Assembly (NCBI GenBank): GCA_037903355.1 | Contig: JBAJFE010000005.1 | Span: forward strand, 1,798,001-1,862,000 | Direction of reading: 5' to 3' | Length of the DNA stretch: 64,000 nt | Origin: Trichuris trichiura | Lineage: Eukaryota > Nematoda > Enoplea > Trichinellida > Trichuridae | In this document: positions 11,695 to 22,828 of the stretch, in pieces | How the letters are laid out: each line of letters starts with the position of its first letter | Numbering within the stretch: position 1 is the stretch's first letter | Notes under the pieces: generated by a model | Seen by the model: the letters and a program-made list of their open reading frames with translations, nothing else | Told to the model about the DNA's origin: nothing | Databases searched by the model: none | Translations under genes and position numbers: made by a program

Positions 11695-12677
11695 TTTTCT
11701 GCCTAACTTTTGGTAGCAGTTCTACGCTCAGTGAAGGCCCACGTTTTCCGGACCAATGGCAACACAACGCAGCGTTCCAAAAACGCGTTAGAGCAAAAAC
11801 ATTTCTCCTCCCAACGGCGCAGCGAAAGAGAGGATCGTACACCGGAATGCAGGTAACAAAAGAAATCTTACTGTCATAAGTTTCACCCGCCTAGTCCAAG
11901 GATGCTAAAATGCTGTTATCCATCTGGTAAGGCAGCGTTTTATTTATCAAATAATGAGATGCGATAATTTCATAAATGCCATTGTATCGACTAAAAACCT
12001 TCGGATGAAATGATCTTGCTTAGCTCGTCGCTTTACTTGACGTGATCAACATCGCCTCTCCGTCATTGTGTTTTACGTTTAAGCTGACCTGTAAAGGCGC
12101 ATTGGAATACAGGCCTAATGCGCAGCATGAAGAATGTGGAAGCGTATTCCATTTCCGCTTTTAGAGAAACGCGTCTGCAAATGCGTGTCATACGGTCTCT
12201 GTCAACCATCGACGTGCAACATCGTCAAACTGGACTTTTAATAGCCCAAATACGTACGACCTGGTGCTAGTGGCTGTCGCGCTTTCCGTATTTGCGCGAT
12301 AGCGGGTGGATCTTTCGACCAACCAATGCTGCACGACAACGGGTAAATGTTTGATTGCTTCTATATTTTTTTAGTTTCTATTCATCTTGGCTTTCCCAAA
12401 TTTTCGCGTAAGAAAGAAACATGCCACTTGGGCAGTATTGATTTCGGAATAATGTTTGAACTGTAGTAATGATAGCGCGCGCTGGTTCACCGTTAGTTCA
12501 CGATGACCAGAAGCGTGTCGTAAATTTCGTATTTCCAACCTAATTACCCTTGTTTATCATCTTATTGCTGCCGCCCAGAATTGTTGGTTATGTTGTGCTA
12601 GAACTTCTCGAAAGGTGCCCTTAGTTTTTCTGGTTCCGAAGGGATAAATAATTTGCTGTGAACTTCGGAAAGTAGAT
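11695..12677. other. Intergenic: DUSP22 upstream and PAN-gene upstream region
   Basis: No recognisable gene was found. It holds the probable 5' regions of the minus-strand phosphatase and the plus-strand PAN gene. A 50-codon ORF at 12118-12270 has coding-like composition and is listed separately. Confidence 0.4.
12118..12270 (+). CDS. Possible small ORF, 50 residues, unidentified
   Basis: The ATG-initiated frame has a mixed, charged composition (it begins MRSMKNVEAYSISAFRETRL) and ends at TAG 12268-12270. I recognise no family, and no splice sites clearly frame it. It could be an isolated short gene, an exon of an unseen gene, or chance. Confidence 0.15.
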   Translation: MRSMKNVEAYSISAFRETRLQMRVIRSLSTIDVQHRQTGLLIAQIRTTWC

Positions 12678-14214
12678 ATGACTTTTTCATATTTTTTTCT
12701 TTTCCTTTGGGCTGTATGTGTCAACTGGTATGCAGTGCAAATGTACCATCCGCCTCCGGCACCGGTGTACGATCAAAAGCCAACGTGCAGAATAGATGCA
12801 TCGTTGATCCCTTCCGCTCAGAGGAGCTTCATTTATACAACTACTTCGTCTGGAAATCTGCAATGTGGAAATAGTACGTTACAGTTTCCTGTTAGACAAG
12901 TTGTACAACTAGTATCTTTTTTTTCAGTGTTGCAGTGCTTTAACTCCAGCCACAACACTGCAATTGCTAATGGGGCTCCATTCGAAAGACGCAGTGAAAT
13001 CAGTTGTGAACAATGCCTGAAGATATGTGAGGGGAAACGTGCTTCAGGTCGAAGATACGAATGCCTCTCTGTCGTCTACGATTATGTCCGCAATGTATGT
13101 GACCTTTACTCCGTGACAGGAGGCACATGGCCCCAGTGCTTGGCTTCAATGAACGGATATGTCTATTTCAGGTATTTGAAGCGCTCCGATAATCGCAGAA
13201 CTTAATTATCTTCTGCATCAGACCGACTGGACATTGCGTGCCAGCTCCACAACCCCAACTTTCCTCATGCCAGCCCCCAAGGAAGCGGAAAATGCTCACC
13301 GTAGAAGAGGCAATGAGCACATCTCCCGCATTCGTACCTTTGGGTAGTCATAATATGGCGGAATGCTTGAAAGCTTGCGAGGAAAATCGGGTATTCTCAC
13401 GCTGGCATGTTCGCTTGGTTAAGATTGCATTCGTAGGACAAAGATGGCAATGCTTTGGCATTAGGCGACGTTTGTCGCGCTGCTATGTACGCTCAGAATC
13501 AATGCCAAATTTCACCGAGCCCATTAGACTTACGCACGTTGAAAAAAATGCCTGGAAGTGTTGTAGGGGTTGTGAAGTGTCTCCGAGGTTTCGCGAGAAG
13601 TCAAACTTTTCTCTAAAGTGGTCGCGTGCTTCTTTAAGATGTACCGTCGTGCCTATATCCATTCCGAGTAATGCAACAGCGAATACTTGTTGGCCACGCA
13701 AGGGCAGTCACGGACGCTTCCAGCTTGGAAGACTGCGTACAGCAATGTCTGTCTGTTCAGGAGTTTCGCTGCAAATCTGGCATGTTTTTCCTAGAGGCAG
13801 GTTTTCAAATTCGCCTACAGATTTTTGCATACGAGCCTTTGCAGGATCACGGACAAAATTGCATCTTAAACACGGAAACAGCCGGCAGCAAACGAGATCT
13901 GTTCACTCCTGAAGAACAGCATACGGTCTTTTATTTCGACCTTACCTGCAACCGTGAGCAGTTACGGCATTTTGAACTATTTTTTATTTTCCTCTGCTGC
14001 CATTGTAGCAGACATCTCTTGTACTCGCGCCAGATCCTTCAGAGAAGCAAGTGCGCCCGCTGAAAGGGCGTTTCAAAACACGGAGCTCAGCGGATGGACA
14101 GACTGGAGTCCTTGCAGCAAGACGACATTCAAACGGTACAGATATAAACAGTGCGGGTTGAAAGACATACGTCGATGTGAACGAGAAACAAAAAAGTGTG
14201 TGCCCGATGTGTAA
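12678..14214 (+). CDS. Secreted PAN/apple-domain protein with C-terminal TSP1-like repeat
   Basis: Exon 1 (12678-12873) encodes a hydrophobic signal peptide (MTFSYFFLFLWAVCVNWYAV). Exon 2 (12928-13171) carries a first PAN module (CEQCLKICEG...CDLYSVTGG). Exon 3 starts at 13222 and begins a second module (MAECLKACEEN); after a 46-nt intron ending at 13437 it resumes with DKDGNALALGDVCRAAMYAQ. A third module covers VGHARAVTDASSLEDCVQQC to CNREQ or its splice at 13953. The last exon (14009-14214) encodes GWTDWSPCS...RCERETKKC, a thrombospondin type-1-like repeat. PAN and TSP1 modules are extracellular protein- or glycan-binding domains, so a matrix, cuticle or excretory role is likely. Around 13570-13680 the frame changes twice and cannot be joined cleanly: the frame ending MYRRAYIHSE meets a stop just before the third PAN core. 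Either an indel or an unresolved exon is present. Confidence 0.7.
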
Positions 14215-17033
14215 CTGCTGGCCACTCAGCTTTGTCGCGTTCAGTACTCGATCGACTGTCTTACAGCTTAGCTGCATTTTACTGTACGAACTTGAATATC
14301 CTGAAGTACTGTACTATAAGTCCTCAAGTTCATTAACGGAATCTGAAAATTGCGGCTTTAAGTAAAGTGACATATAGGAAAGCCGCGTTTGCTAGTTTCG
14401 CCGTAGGCTTATGTATATACAGAAGCTTAAGCTCCTGATGCAGACCTTAGGCGAAGCAGTATCTTTCATGTTCAAACACTTGAACTATTTGTTTGCAAAA
14501 TGTCCGTTTTTGTAAGTGCGCTGAACAGAAGCTCTCAATTTGACACTACAATGTTACTGTTAATTTTCCTTATTTTAAATTTTCTTTATTGAGAAATATG
14601 TAGGTTTCTGGGCTTTGATCTCCAGTGACCAGCACAATGAGCGAACGTTTCTTTTTCACAAACGAGCGGGCCAGTTCGCGACCTTAATGCCTGAAAATGA
14701 AAGGGGATTTTTTTTCCATTGACGCGTGGTAAGTACTGTACGTGGAAGTGAACTCAAGTTCGATTGGCCTGGCTAATGGCAACCGAAAATAAAGGCCGGT
14801 AGTTCCCAGTATCCGTATGCAACTTAAGTTTAAATCTAAAACCAGTTACTTTAGTTTGGGCCGTCTGCGAACTAATGGAACTTGAGTTTCCGCCTACAGT
14901 ATGCACCAGGCTTCCAGAAAAAATTGGCCTGAAATTATATGTAAAGCCGTTAGAAAGCTCTAAAAACGCTGTTAAAAACGTCTTGTATTTCGTCACTAAA
15001 GTTGCAACAAAATTGAAAGTGATCAGATAGGCCAGTTTTAATTTATACTTCATCAATGTATCCTTCGCTTTTCCTTTGTTCCTATTTCTGATTACTGACT
15101 TTCGTAGCAGGCAAAATTGATAATAATTGCTTTTTTTCGTGCTCAGTATTACTTCAAATTTACGTTAGGGCTAACCAAGGCGGACTGCGGGCTTTCCAAT
15201 ATTCGAACAGTGACGATAATCAATGAAGCTTTTTAAAATTTTTAATTTTATTCTTGAAGCATTCAGTTCTTTTGCCGACGGCAATTGGCGCTCGTTCTAA
15301 CAGGCGTAAGAGTAAAAATGAACAATTGAGAAACAAAAATAAGTCGAAGCGTTTTTTACTACCGCTGAACTTTAAAAATTTAATTTTCTACAACTGCGCG
15401 AGTCTTAAAGGCAGCGCGAGCATTGATCAAACGGAACAACGGATGCAATGAACCTGAGCATCTTTTATTACAAAAAGATATTCATTTTTTATGTAGGGTG
15501 TTGTGTCGATAACTGTCGTGTATTTTAAAAAACTTGTGATTACATTTTATTGCAGTCAGCGAATTCACAAAGCGTATCAGCGTTTTAGACCAAAACTCCT
15601 TTTGGTACGTAAAAAGTTACTGCTCGTTTTTAATTTGTATTGTACGAACAAAGTAGCTTATATGAAATGCATGACAGTAAGTGCATATGGTCAATCTTTG
15701 TTCGCTTTCATTACGGTCAGAACCTGGCAGTATGACATTTCGACTTTGCCGTTTAGACGGCAAAGGCGTTTTGACGATGTGGGTTTGAGAACAAGGGTCA
15801 GGGTTCGTCAGCCGTCTAGGTCTGGCGCTATTTGTTGTACTTTGCCGTTTAGATGGAACCCTGCAGTCGAAATTCTTTGTCGTCAGGAGCGTTCCACTTC
15901 GGCGTATGGCTTCATTCGCATTAATCAAACTCTTATGGGTTTCATTCGCATTGTTCGTATTTTGCAGACGATTCATGGTTTTTGGTATATTTTCCTGGTC
16001 AGCTCTTTTCTTTTCGCGTCAAACCATAGCCTATCTCCTCTGATTCCCCATCTACTAAATAAATTTATGGCGATTGAGGTCGCGCGTCAAGGTGAGATGA
16101 ATCATAGCAGAAGCATCAGTCAGGTGAAACGACAAATTAAGCAGCAGTGTAACGTTTTCTTTCGCAACTGATTGCTTTCATAAAAGAACGATATAACACT
16201 TAAAAGTATTATCGTTTGCAAGTGAGACGTAATTCTTTCAATGCAGATGTTTATTCTCTCACACTCATTGCGCAAATAGCAGTAGACCGAAAGTATGGAT
16301 GCCTTCGTGGTTGTTGAATTCTTTTGCAGCTTGTCTCATAGATTTTTGACGCATCGGACAATGCATTACTACCGTATGACATTAGTAAACCTGATCGTCA
16401 TTAAATAAACTTCAAAGCAAGCTAATGTCCATTGTTGTTCAAAATTAGATCTAGAATGATCGCAGCTTGTTTCATGCTCGCAATCAACTTGTTACTGCGC
16501 ATGATAAGAAAGCTACAATTTTTCGTATGAGAAAGAGTCACGTAGATGTTGCTTCGTCAACTCTATAGCGTGCCTATGTAGTCTGTCCTTTTTACGATCT
16601 GATTTATTCGTCTGTTTGACTGTCCACTATAGTTCTGCCTTTTAAACTACCACGGTATTGCCGTATTCAGGAAGTATACTCAGGTACTAATCTCAAAACG
16701 TTCAGTTGACGTCTGTTTAAATAAAGTTGGAACGTATAGGCTAGACAAGGGCTTCTCGTTTTCTTCATATTATTCTGGTCGCAGCAGCGATCATCGAACA
16801 TTCGCCCGCAGAGTTGACCACGTCACGAGAACGTTTCTCATGTGAATCAGATCTAAGTTCATCTTTATTACTAGGCTTAATCGTATGCAAGGAAAAGGTG
16901 TCAGTGTCGGCGACGCGCGCGTGTGTATCCTATCTAAGCTTGAGCAATAAAAGTTCCCTAATTTTTTTTTTGGGGAGTTTACATACAAACTGCTTTTTGA
17001 CTAACTCTTCATTTTTCTGAACACTACAGAACG
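14215..17033. other. Intergenic region, 2.8 kb, no supported gene
   Basis: The longest frame, 15503-16171 (222 codons), starts at GTG rather than ATG, resembles nothing known and is probably chance; the opposite strand is also open for 119 codons at 15617-15976. A perfect 8-bp hairpin, CTTTGCCG/CGGCAAAG, lies near 15745-15770 with a partial copy near 15840. The final few hundred bases are the probable promoter of the FLYWCH/MULE ORF. Confidence 0.4.
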
Positions 17034-18476
17034 ATGGATTCATTTACCAACGTGTCTGATAAAGCAAGCTTCGTGTCCGCACGCGATCGCGAAAAGTTTG
17101 CTCACGATGGGTACTTGTATACATTCGACAGATTTGACTCTACGGAAAAGATCAAATTTTGGCGCTGCGACAAACGCACTGCACACCATTGTAAAGCCAG
17201 ACTGCACACCTCCGTGGCAACAAATAAGGTACTGAAGCAGGTGAACGACCACAGCCACGCACCAGACGGCGACCGCGTTGAAATTGCCGCTGTTTGTACG
17301 TCGATAATACGTCAAGTGCAAGAGACTAAGGCGAAACCACAAATGGTTGTGAAAGAAGCGTTCCGACACCTTCCTTTTCCTACGAGAAGAAAAATGCCTA
17401 CCAGAAAGGCTATGTGGGTCCGTGTTCAACGTCTCATGAAAAAACGAGCTGCCAGTGGAGAACCACTGGGGTCACAACCGGTTGATCGTGCAGCAATTGT
17501 CGTGCCGAAAGCTTACAGAACACACAAAGACGGTGATGGTTTCTTGCTGTACGATACCGGCTTGGGAGATCACGATAGGATACTCATTTTTGGACGCTTG
17601 TCCAATGGAGCCTGGAGCAACTGTATGAAGAACCTCGTTGCCAATGCCACTTTGGATATCGAGTCTTCGCTCTTTCCGCATGTTTTTGTCCTTATGGCCG
17701 AAAGAGGTTTCTTCATTCCGGTGCTATTTGCCTTGCTTCCAGATAAGCAAGAAGCCACATACCGCCGTATGTTTTCGGCAGCAAAGGAGATGTGGCCTGA
17801 CTTAGCCCCAGAGTCCGTCTCGATGGACTTTGACCAGGCGGCCATGAATGCGGTATGTGCCGTCTTTCCTAATGCACATGCGGTCGGCTGCTTCGTCCAC
17901 TTGGTCAGAAGAATGAAAACAAAATTGGTCGAAAAGGGCCTGCTTGAAAAGTACAACAGCGACACTGAGTTTGCCCGGTCAGTCAGGATGGTGATAGCGC
18001 TAGCTTTCGTGCCTTTGGATGCCATTGAAAAAGCATTCAGTGAATTCTCAAGCAAATCGCCCAAAGCTTTAGGTCCTATATTGGACTGGTTCGAAGAAGA
18101 CTACTTGGGGTTACCAAATCATTTTGGCGGCCGTCGGATCCCACCATTTCCTCCACGTTTGTGGTCGGTTTACGACAAAATGCTGATGGGTGAATATTTG
18201 ACGAATGAGTTAGTAAACGCGGCTAGTCGGCGAATTAGCTCGGAATTTGCTGTCGCCCAGCCCACGACGTGGAAGTTCGTCGATAGGATTCGAAATTTGC
18301 AAGAATGGAGCGACCAATTGTACGAAGACTTTGAGTGGGGAAAGAAACCACCGAAAAGGCGGTTGCAGTTTGTCGAAGCGGACAAGCGCATTCAACAATT
18401 AGTGAAGCAGTTTGACAGTGATCGACCGGTTGAGTTTCTGCGTTCCATGGCGGACAATTTTGCAACCGAATTTTAA
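17034..18476 (+). CDS. FLYWCH zinc-finger / MULE transposase-derived protein, catalytic triad not conserved
   Basis: A single uninterrupted 480-codon frame from ATG 17034, followed immediately by AATAAA-type signal at 18478. Residues ~13-77 form a FLYWCH finger: aromatic core with W43 and C45, then C53, H73 and H75 as likely zinc ligands. Residues ~200-400 match a Mutator-like (MULE) transposase core: the ALLPDKQEATYRRMF block, DFDQAAMNAV with the second catalytic Asp (D265), and the GCFVHL block. Where active family members carry the DGTF Asp, this protein reads NATL (N204). Where they carry Glu in a VEGWH-type motif, it reads VNAAS (N395). It is therefore unlikely to be an active transposase, yet the frame has no stop or shift. 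It may be a host-recruited DNA-binding protein or a recent dead copy. No terminal inverted repeats were found nearby. Confidence 0.85.
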   Translation: MDSFTNVSDKASFVSARDREKFAHDGYLYTFDRFDSTEKIKFWRCDKRTAHHCKARLHTSVATNKVLKQVNDHSHAPDGDRVEIAAVCTSIIRQVQETKAKPQMVVKEAFRHLPFPTRRKMPTRKAMWVRVQRLMKKRAASGEPLGSQPVDRAAIVVPKAYRTHKDGDGFLLYDTGLGDHDRILIFGRLSNGAWSNCMKNLVANATLDIESSLFPHVFVLMAERGFFIPVLFALLPDKQEATYRRMFSAAKEMWPDLAPESVSMDFDQAAMNAVCAVFPNAHAVGCFVHLVRRMKTKLVEKGLLEKYNSDTEFARSVRMVIALAFVPLDAIEKAFSEFSSKSPKALGPILDWFEEDYLGLPNHFGGRRIPPFPPRLWSVYDKMLMGEYLTNELVNAASRRISSEFAVAQPTTWKFVDRIRNLQEWSDQLYEDFEWGKKPPKRRLQFVEADKRIQQLVKQFDSDRPVEFLRSMADNFATEF

Positions 18477-18831
18477 AAATAAATATTTTTCGCAAACTGT
18501 TACCGTAGCCTTACAAACCTGCGTTTCTTTCATTACTTTGTCCTTGGCCGGTAAAATGTTTTTCGTTAATGGTATCCGCCTGGGCTGGTCAAATTTAACA
18601 GAATAGAATCGTCTTTGCGTCGAAACGTCCTGCTTCGCTTTAGCATGAAACGTTTTGGCATTAAGTAGAAATTGGAATATGAAGAATAAGGCGCAGGAAA
18701 TGATGCTGAAGGTAAGTTTTTTTTTTTAATTTTTCGATTGAGTTTTGTTTCATTGAAACAACTGCAGTACTTTTTCAGCTAATTATTGATTTATGCTGAT
18801 AACGTTGTAGTACGGTAGATTTCTGAGGAAT

Positions 18832-20578
18832 TCAAGTTTTAACATTACTTCTTACAGCAGTTCCACGAAGATGTTTGAATATCCGTTGAGTTTGAATGCT
18901 TTGCCTGGAGCGTCTAGCAGTTCCAGTGCTATTATACTCTTTGATAGCTTTGCAAGAAATTGGCATTTTTTCATGAACTTTGTTTATTGAATGTCTGTTA
19001 ACTGTTTTGAACAGCATTTTTGCTTTCTTCGACGATTTTGGCAACTGTAAATTGAAAGGTATGTTTCTGTGATTCTGCTGGTACCAGTGGAAGTGACGAA
19101 GCCGAACCTTTGGTATATTTAGTAGCTAGAGGTCCTTGACTGAACGAGAAATTGGCAACCACATGCTAAAATGGTCATCAAAACGTGAATTAAAATTCAG
19201 TCACTAATCTTGACTCTTTTCTCACGCTGACGAAGGAATTGGAATGCCCTGAAAGGTTCAAATGGCGTCTTAATTTGATTTCACTGACGACTTGCTCATC
19301 CATTTCGATGGTGGACAGATTGTTTCGATATTTTACAGATAAGCATGGAGCGGGAAAAACTGTAAGACGATAAATGAAAGTTCGTTATAGACCACAATAT
19401 ATCCAGTTTTCAATCATAAGAATTTTGGTTTCACCGTTTCCGCTGATGACAGGATTGGGAGAGTCCCGGAAACTTCAAGAAATAAAAATAACAACGGCCC
19501 CAGTTGTTGGCAAAAGTAAAAGTGAACTTCTGGTGATTACTTACATTGAATGGTCAAAGAACCTTCTGATCCGTTAATTTCTTGCAGCAGTACTGTACTC
19601 GATGGCTGAAAATATAGGAGCTCTTTTTGTGACTTGTGAATTCGCTATTATTTCAGCTAGCTGTTATAATTTTTTTTCTGAGATTTTTTGCTTGCTTTGT
19701 ATAAGTCTGTGGGTCGTTTGTACTTTTTGCCTCTAAAATACAGTAATCCGCTGAAGTAGACAATGAAATGCAGGTACAAGAGTGGAAAAATTTTGACCAA
19801 CTTGTTCTGCGCTTACGTAAGCCTAAACGGACATTTACATTTTCTGTTTAGCCTCACGTTTAGGAAAGGGAAAGTGCAGAATAGCTGAGCTGCTTGCCAG
19901 TAAAGGCAAAACAGAATGGTAGGTATTTTTGCAGAAGTGTACCTTCATTCCCAATCCAACTCATTCGGTTACTGTACTTATATGGGAAATATTAGGCTCC
20001 AGTTTTCCGTATTCACTAAATTTTTTTAACGAAATTGCTCTTGTATTATTTTGTAAAAAGTTTCCATAAAGCCGTCTAACGCGGCCTATAAATGTCTGAA
20101 TGGTAGAGCATAAATTGGCCGTCCAAGTTGCTTGCTTTTCTTAGTTTCGTTTGAATGTTTTCTTGCATTTTTTCTAGTAACTTTTTTCCGACAGAATCAA
20201 TGTGTAGCATCGCTTTTATCATGTTTTCTTCCTTCCTCTTATCACCGCTTCAGTATAATTAGCACTGCGCGCTTTGTCTTGTCTCGTCTGTCAGGTTCAG
20301 GATAAACGCTGAACGTTACAAGTTTTATGCAAATTAAAAATTTAGCTTTCAGGAATGACCTCCCAAGGATATTCTTTAAAAATATGTTTTACTTGTTTCC
20401 CAAGATGGTCAAATCTTTCCGATCGCAAGCTACTGAAATACTTGCATTATATAGCAAAATAAAGAGGCATTTTGTGCACTAACGGTCGCATTTACTTCTT
20501 TAATTTCTTCCATTTCCATAAGTTTCTTCAGTCCTGTGCAATACCAGTAGCGCGCTTCGTCTTTGTCGCTGTTGCTCC
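18832..20578 (-). CDS. Unidentified multi-exon gene, 5' end unresolved
   Basis: I do not recognise the protein. Coding exons with canonical GT-AG ends include 20578-20480 (NSDKDEARYWYCTGLKKLME), 20432-20393 (ACDRKDLTILGN), 20308-20246 (VYPEPDRRDKTKRAVLIILK), 19605-19545 (PSSTVLLQEINGSEGSLTIQ), 19472-19435, 19359-19205 (NNLSTIEMDEQVVSEIKLRR), 19165-19085 (HVVANFSFSQGPLATKYTKG) and the last exon 19044-18832, ending RSNVKT and a stop. A further open block, MIKAMLHIDSVGKKLLEKMQ, lies at about 20244-20076 in a frame that does not follow directly from the preceding exon. The first three exons and the last three each join in phase; two joins in the middle do not. The protein is basic and Ser/Lys-rich near the C-terminus. 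It sits tail-to-head below the BBS1 gene on the same strand. A hairpin repeat (19798-19888) lies in its interior. Confidence 0.6.
19798..19888. repeat. Dispersed hairpin repeat, copy 4
   Basis: CTTGTTCTGCGCTTACGTAA and the inverted GTTTAGG...AAGTGCAGAATAGCT match the 6349-6439 family. It lies between exons of the unidentified minus-strand gene, so it is probably intronic. Confidence 0.5.
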
Positions 20579-20830
20579 CTTAAATGCATACCGTTAACCT
20601 TTAGAGCGAAAATGAGCTTCCGTATTCTGCATTGGACTATGTCAGTCTAGAAAATTATCATCATATTTAACGTCGGAAATAAAATATTTCAGTTGGAAAA
20701 GCCGCTTCTTTTATAATCGATTAGGCATAGTCGACTGCGCCTAGGTATTGTAATATTTTCGGCAGCGTGAAGTTGGAACTTTTTGCTAAGCTGCGTTTAT
20801 ATTTTTTCCAGTCAAAACTTAACAGTTGCT

Positions 20831-22440
20831 TTAACTTGTTTTATTGAAGGATGAATGCCTTATACGTATCATGTTTGCTAAAATGGACGTCCAGGTGCAA
20901 AGAAACGAGGCGAAACAGAAGCTTGTAATCCAAACATCCAGAGTTTCCACCAGTGGCATCAGAATTGAACCAGTTTGTAGTGGCTCGGAAGCGTGTTCAT
21001 GATGTATGGAAATAACTACTTCTGAAGGTACAGTTTGCTCTTTTATCACAGTCAGAAATGTTTGACAACGGTTAGGGCAGTTAGGGAGTAGAAATGGTAA
21101 TTCGATGACTGGTTTATTGAATTTGCAGACGGTAGGATCATGAAGGAAAACAATTAGGAATCCAGTGGGTGACTGATTTGACGTAGCGGTTAGGTGAATT
21201 TCAAGGCAAAAACGTGGTCCAAATCCTATTAGCTGAGCAGATAGATTGAACTGTTGCATTATGCTGCCATTCACTAACTCTGCCACAGGGTTCGCCTTCT
21301 TTTCCAACATTTTAATGTGAGCTCTTGTTGTGCACATGCATAGCTCTAGCAAACCTTTTTGATAGCGCTCATGCATGGAAAGATAATTTTCTCTTTCTCT
21401 GTTCGCTTGGTCAACAAATAATTTTGTTTTCTTAGGCAATGGCAAACGCCTTTGCTGTTCTCCAATGGTGATTATTTTTTCGTCAGGCACTTTCTCCTGT
21501 AATTTTGCATTCCTACGTAATAGCTTCAAGCGTATGTTTTCACTAGCCGTGGCCATTACTAAAATTCCTTGATCCCTTGCGAAACAACCAAAGCATAAAG
21601 CCTTTAGGTTGTCGTCTAAAGTAATTATATTAGATAAACCGTCATCCTTATATACGTCTATAGAACGGTTGGCTAGCGAAATCAGAACAGCTTCGAAGTT
21701 TCTTTGCGGATAATTCATTTTGCTCATTGCGAGAATGCTTGATGGCAACTAAAGAACTAAAATACAATGAAGGTCTTCTCGAAATGCAGAAACAGTAATA
21801 CCTGTTCAGACTATAACGTTTTTCCCGCCGTTGTGTAGAAACCAAGCAATCGTCCATAGTACCTGTCAAGACTTCCTTCTACCATAATCATTCTCACTGC
21901 GTGACAACGCGCTGTTGACAATGATTTCTTTATGGTGGCAAGGCAAGTTATCGTTGCAGAACATCTAAGTATGTTGCTTTCATTGACTTCTATGAAGGAA
22001 CTTCTTACTTTTCCATCATTGAGCGCAAAAAACTCCATATTTGTTGCTCAATTTCTGTAATTTGATTGTCAGGTAACGGCAGCCGAAATAGTGGTTTCAT
22101 GTTGCGATTAAAAGCAAAGACAGTCTAAATATGTAATTGCCAATTTTGGAATTCGGAAGTCTGATTCTCTGCTAACAGTGGCAGCCACTGCAGAAACTAA
22201 GTCTGTAATTGTCTCGTTCATTTTTATGCCCGCGCTTGTGCACAGTTTTACTTTGGTAGCATTGAGATCACTTTGAACATTTCAAACGATTAATTTCCAG
22301 TCTCCATTGCTATTTTGGTCGATCGAAATCACACCGCTATTTGTTGCCATGTTTAACCGTATTCTGGAATAATTGTTGTAGTAATCCAGCCACCAAGAAC
22401 TGTCGTTTCGATGTCTACGCGCGTCATAACGCGATGCCAT
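20831..22440 (-). pseudogene. BBS1: BBS1 (BBSome subunit 1) homologue with broken reading frame
   Basis: BBS1 is a beta-propeller and appendage-domain subunit of the BBSome, which moves membrane cargo in cilia. The first exon starts at ATG 22440 (MASRYDARRHRN...WWLDYY...GDWKLIV), matching the conserved N-terminus. Later blocks match in order: NRNMKPLFRLPLP, FIEVNESNILRCSATITCLA followed by TIKKSL, GFYTTAGKTL, LPSSILAM. The long C-terminal exon follows (KKTKLFVDQANRERENYLSM, then the gamma-adaptin-ear-like region FNLSAQLIGFGPRFCLEIHL). Four lesions break the frame: TGA at 22282-22284 where Gly is expected, a frame shift at the A-run 22110-22113, a shift at the T-run 22009-22012, and TAG at 21811-21813 where Trp is expected. 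About 80 propeller residues also seem missing between TIKKSL and the VRMIMVEG block. Decay of a real gene or sequence errors could both explain this. Confidence 0.75.
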
Positions 22441-22828
22441 TTTTGTATCTTTAACAAAAGAATACTGCCGTGAAGTAGGCATTGCCTTGAATTGACCACT
22501 TAGAAATATGTGCCATGTAAGGTTGACACGATCCTTTATCAGCTGATGACGAGTTGAGATGAAATCAATCAGAAATGGAGAAACCTTCAGATAACTTAGT
22601 GATAAGGGCGTGCTTCTCAGTTGTAGTTGTCATTTAGCTTCGAAAAGATTGGTACTATTAGTTTTCAGCGACTTTGCTAAATGAAATGTAAAGTAAGGGC
22701 TTTTGTTTAGTTCTTTGAATGGAAAATTTTAGCGTCGAAGCGAATTTGTTTTACTTCCATGATTTTATTTCTTACCAGCTAAGATTTCGTGTTAACTTAG
22801 ATGGGTCATAAAGGCACTACTATTTGCA

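Noticed and set aside
15503..16171. 222-codon plus-strand ORF
   Set aside because: It begins at GTG, has no recognisable domain or splice context, and the opposite strand is also open for 119 codons.
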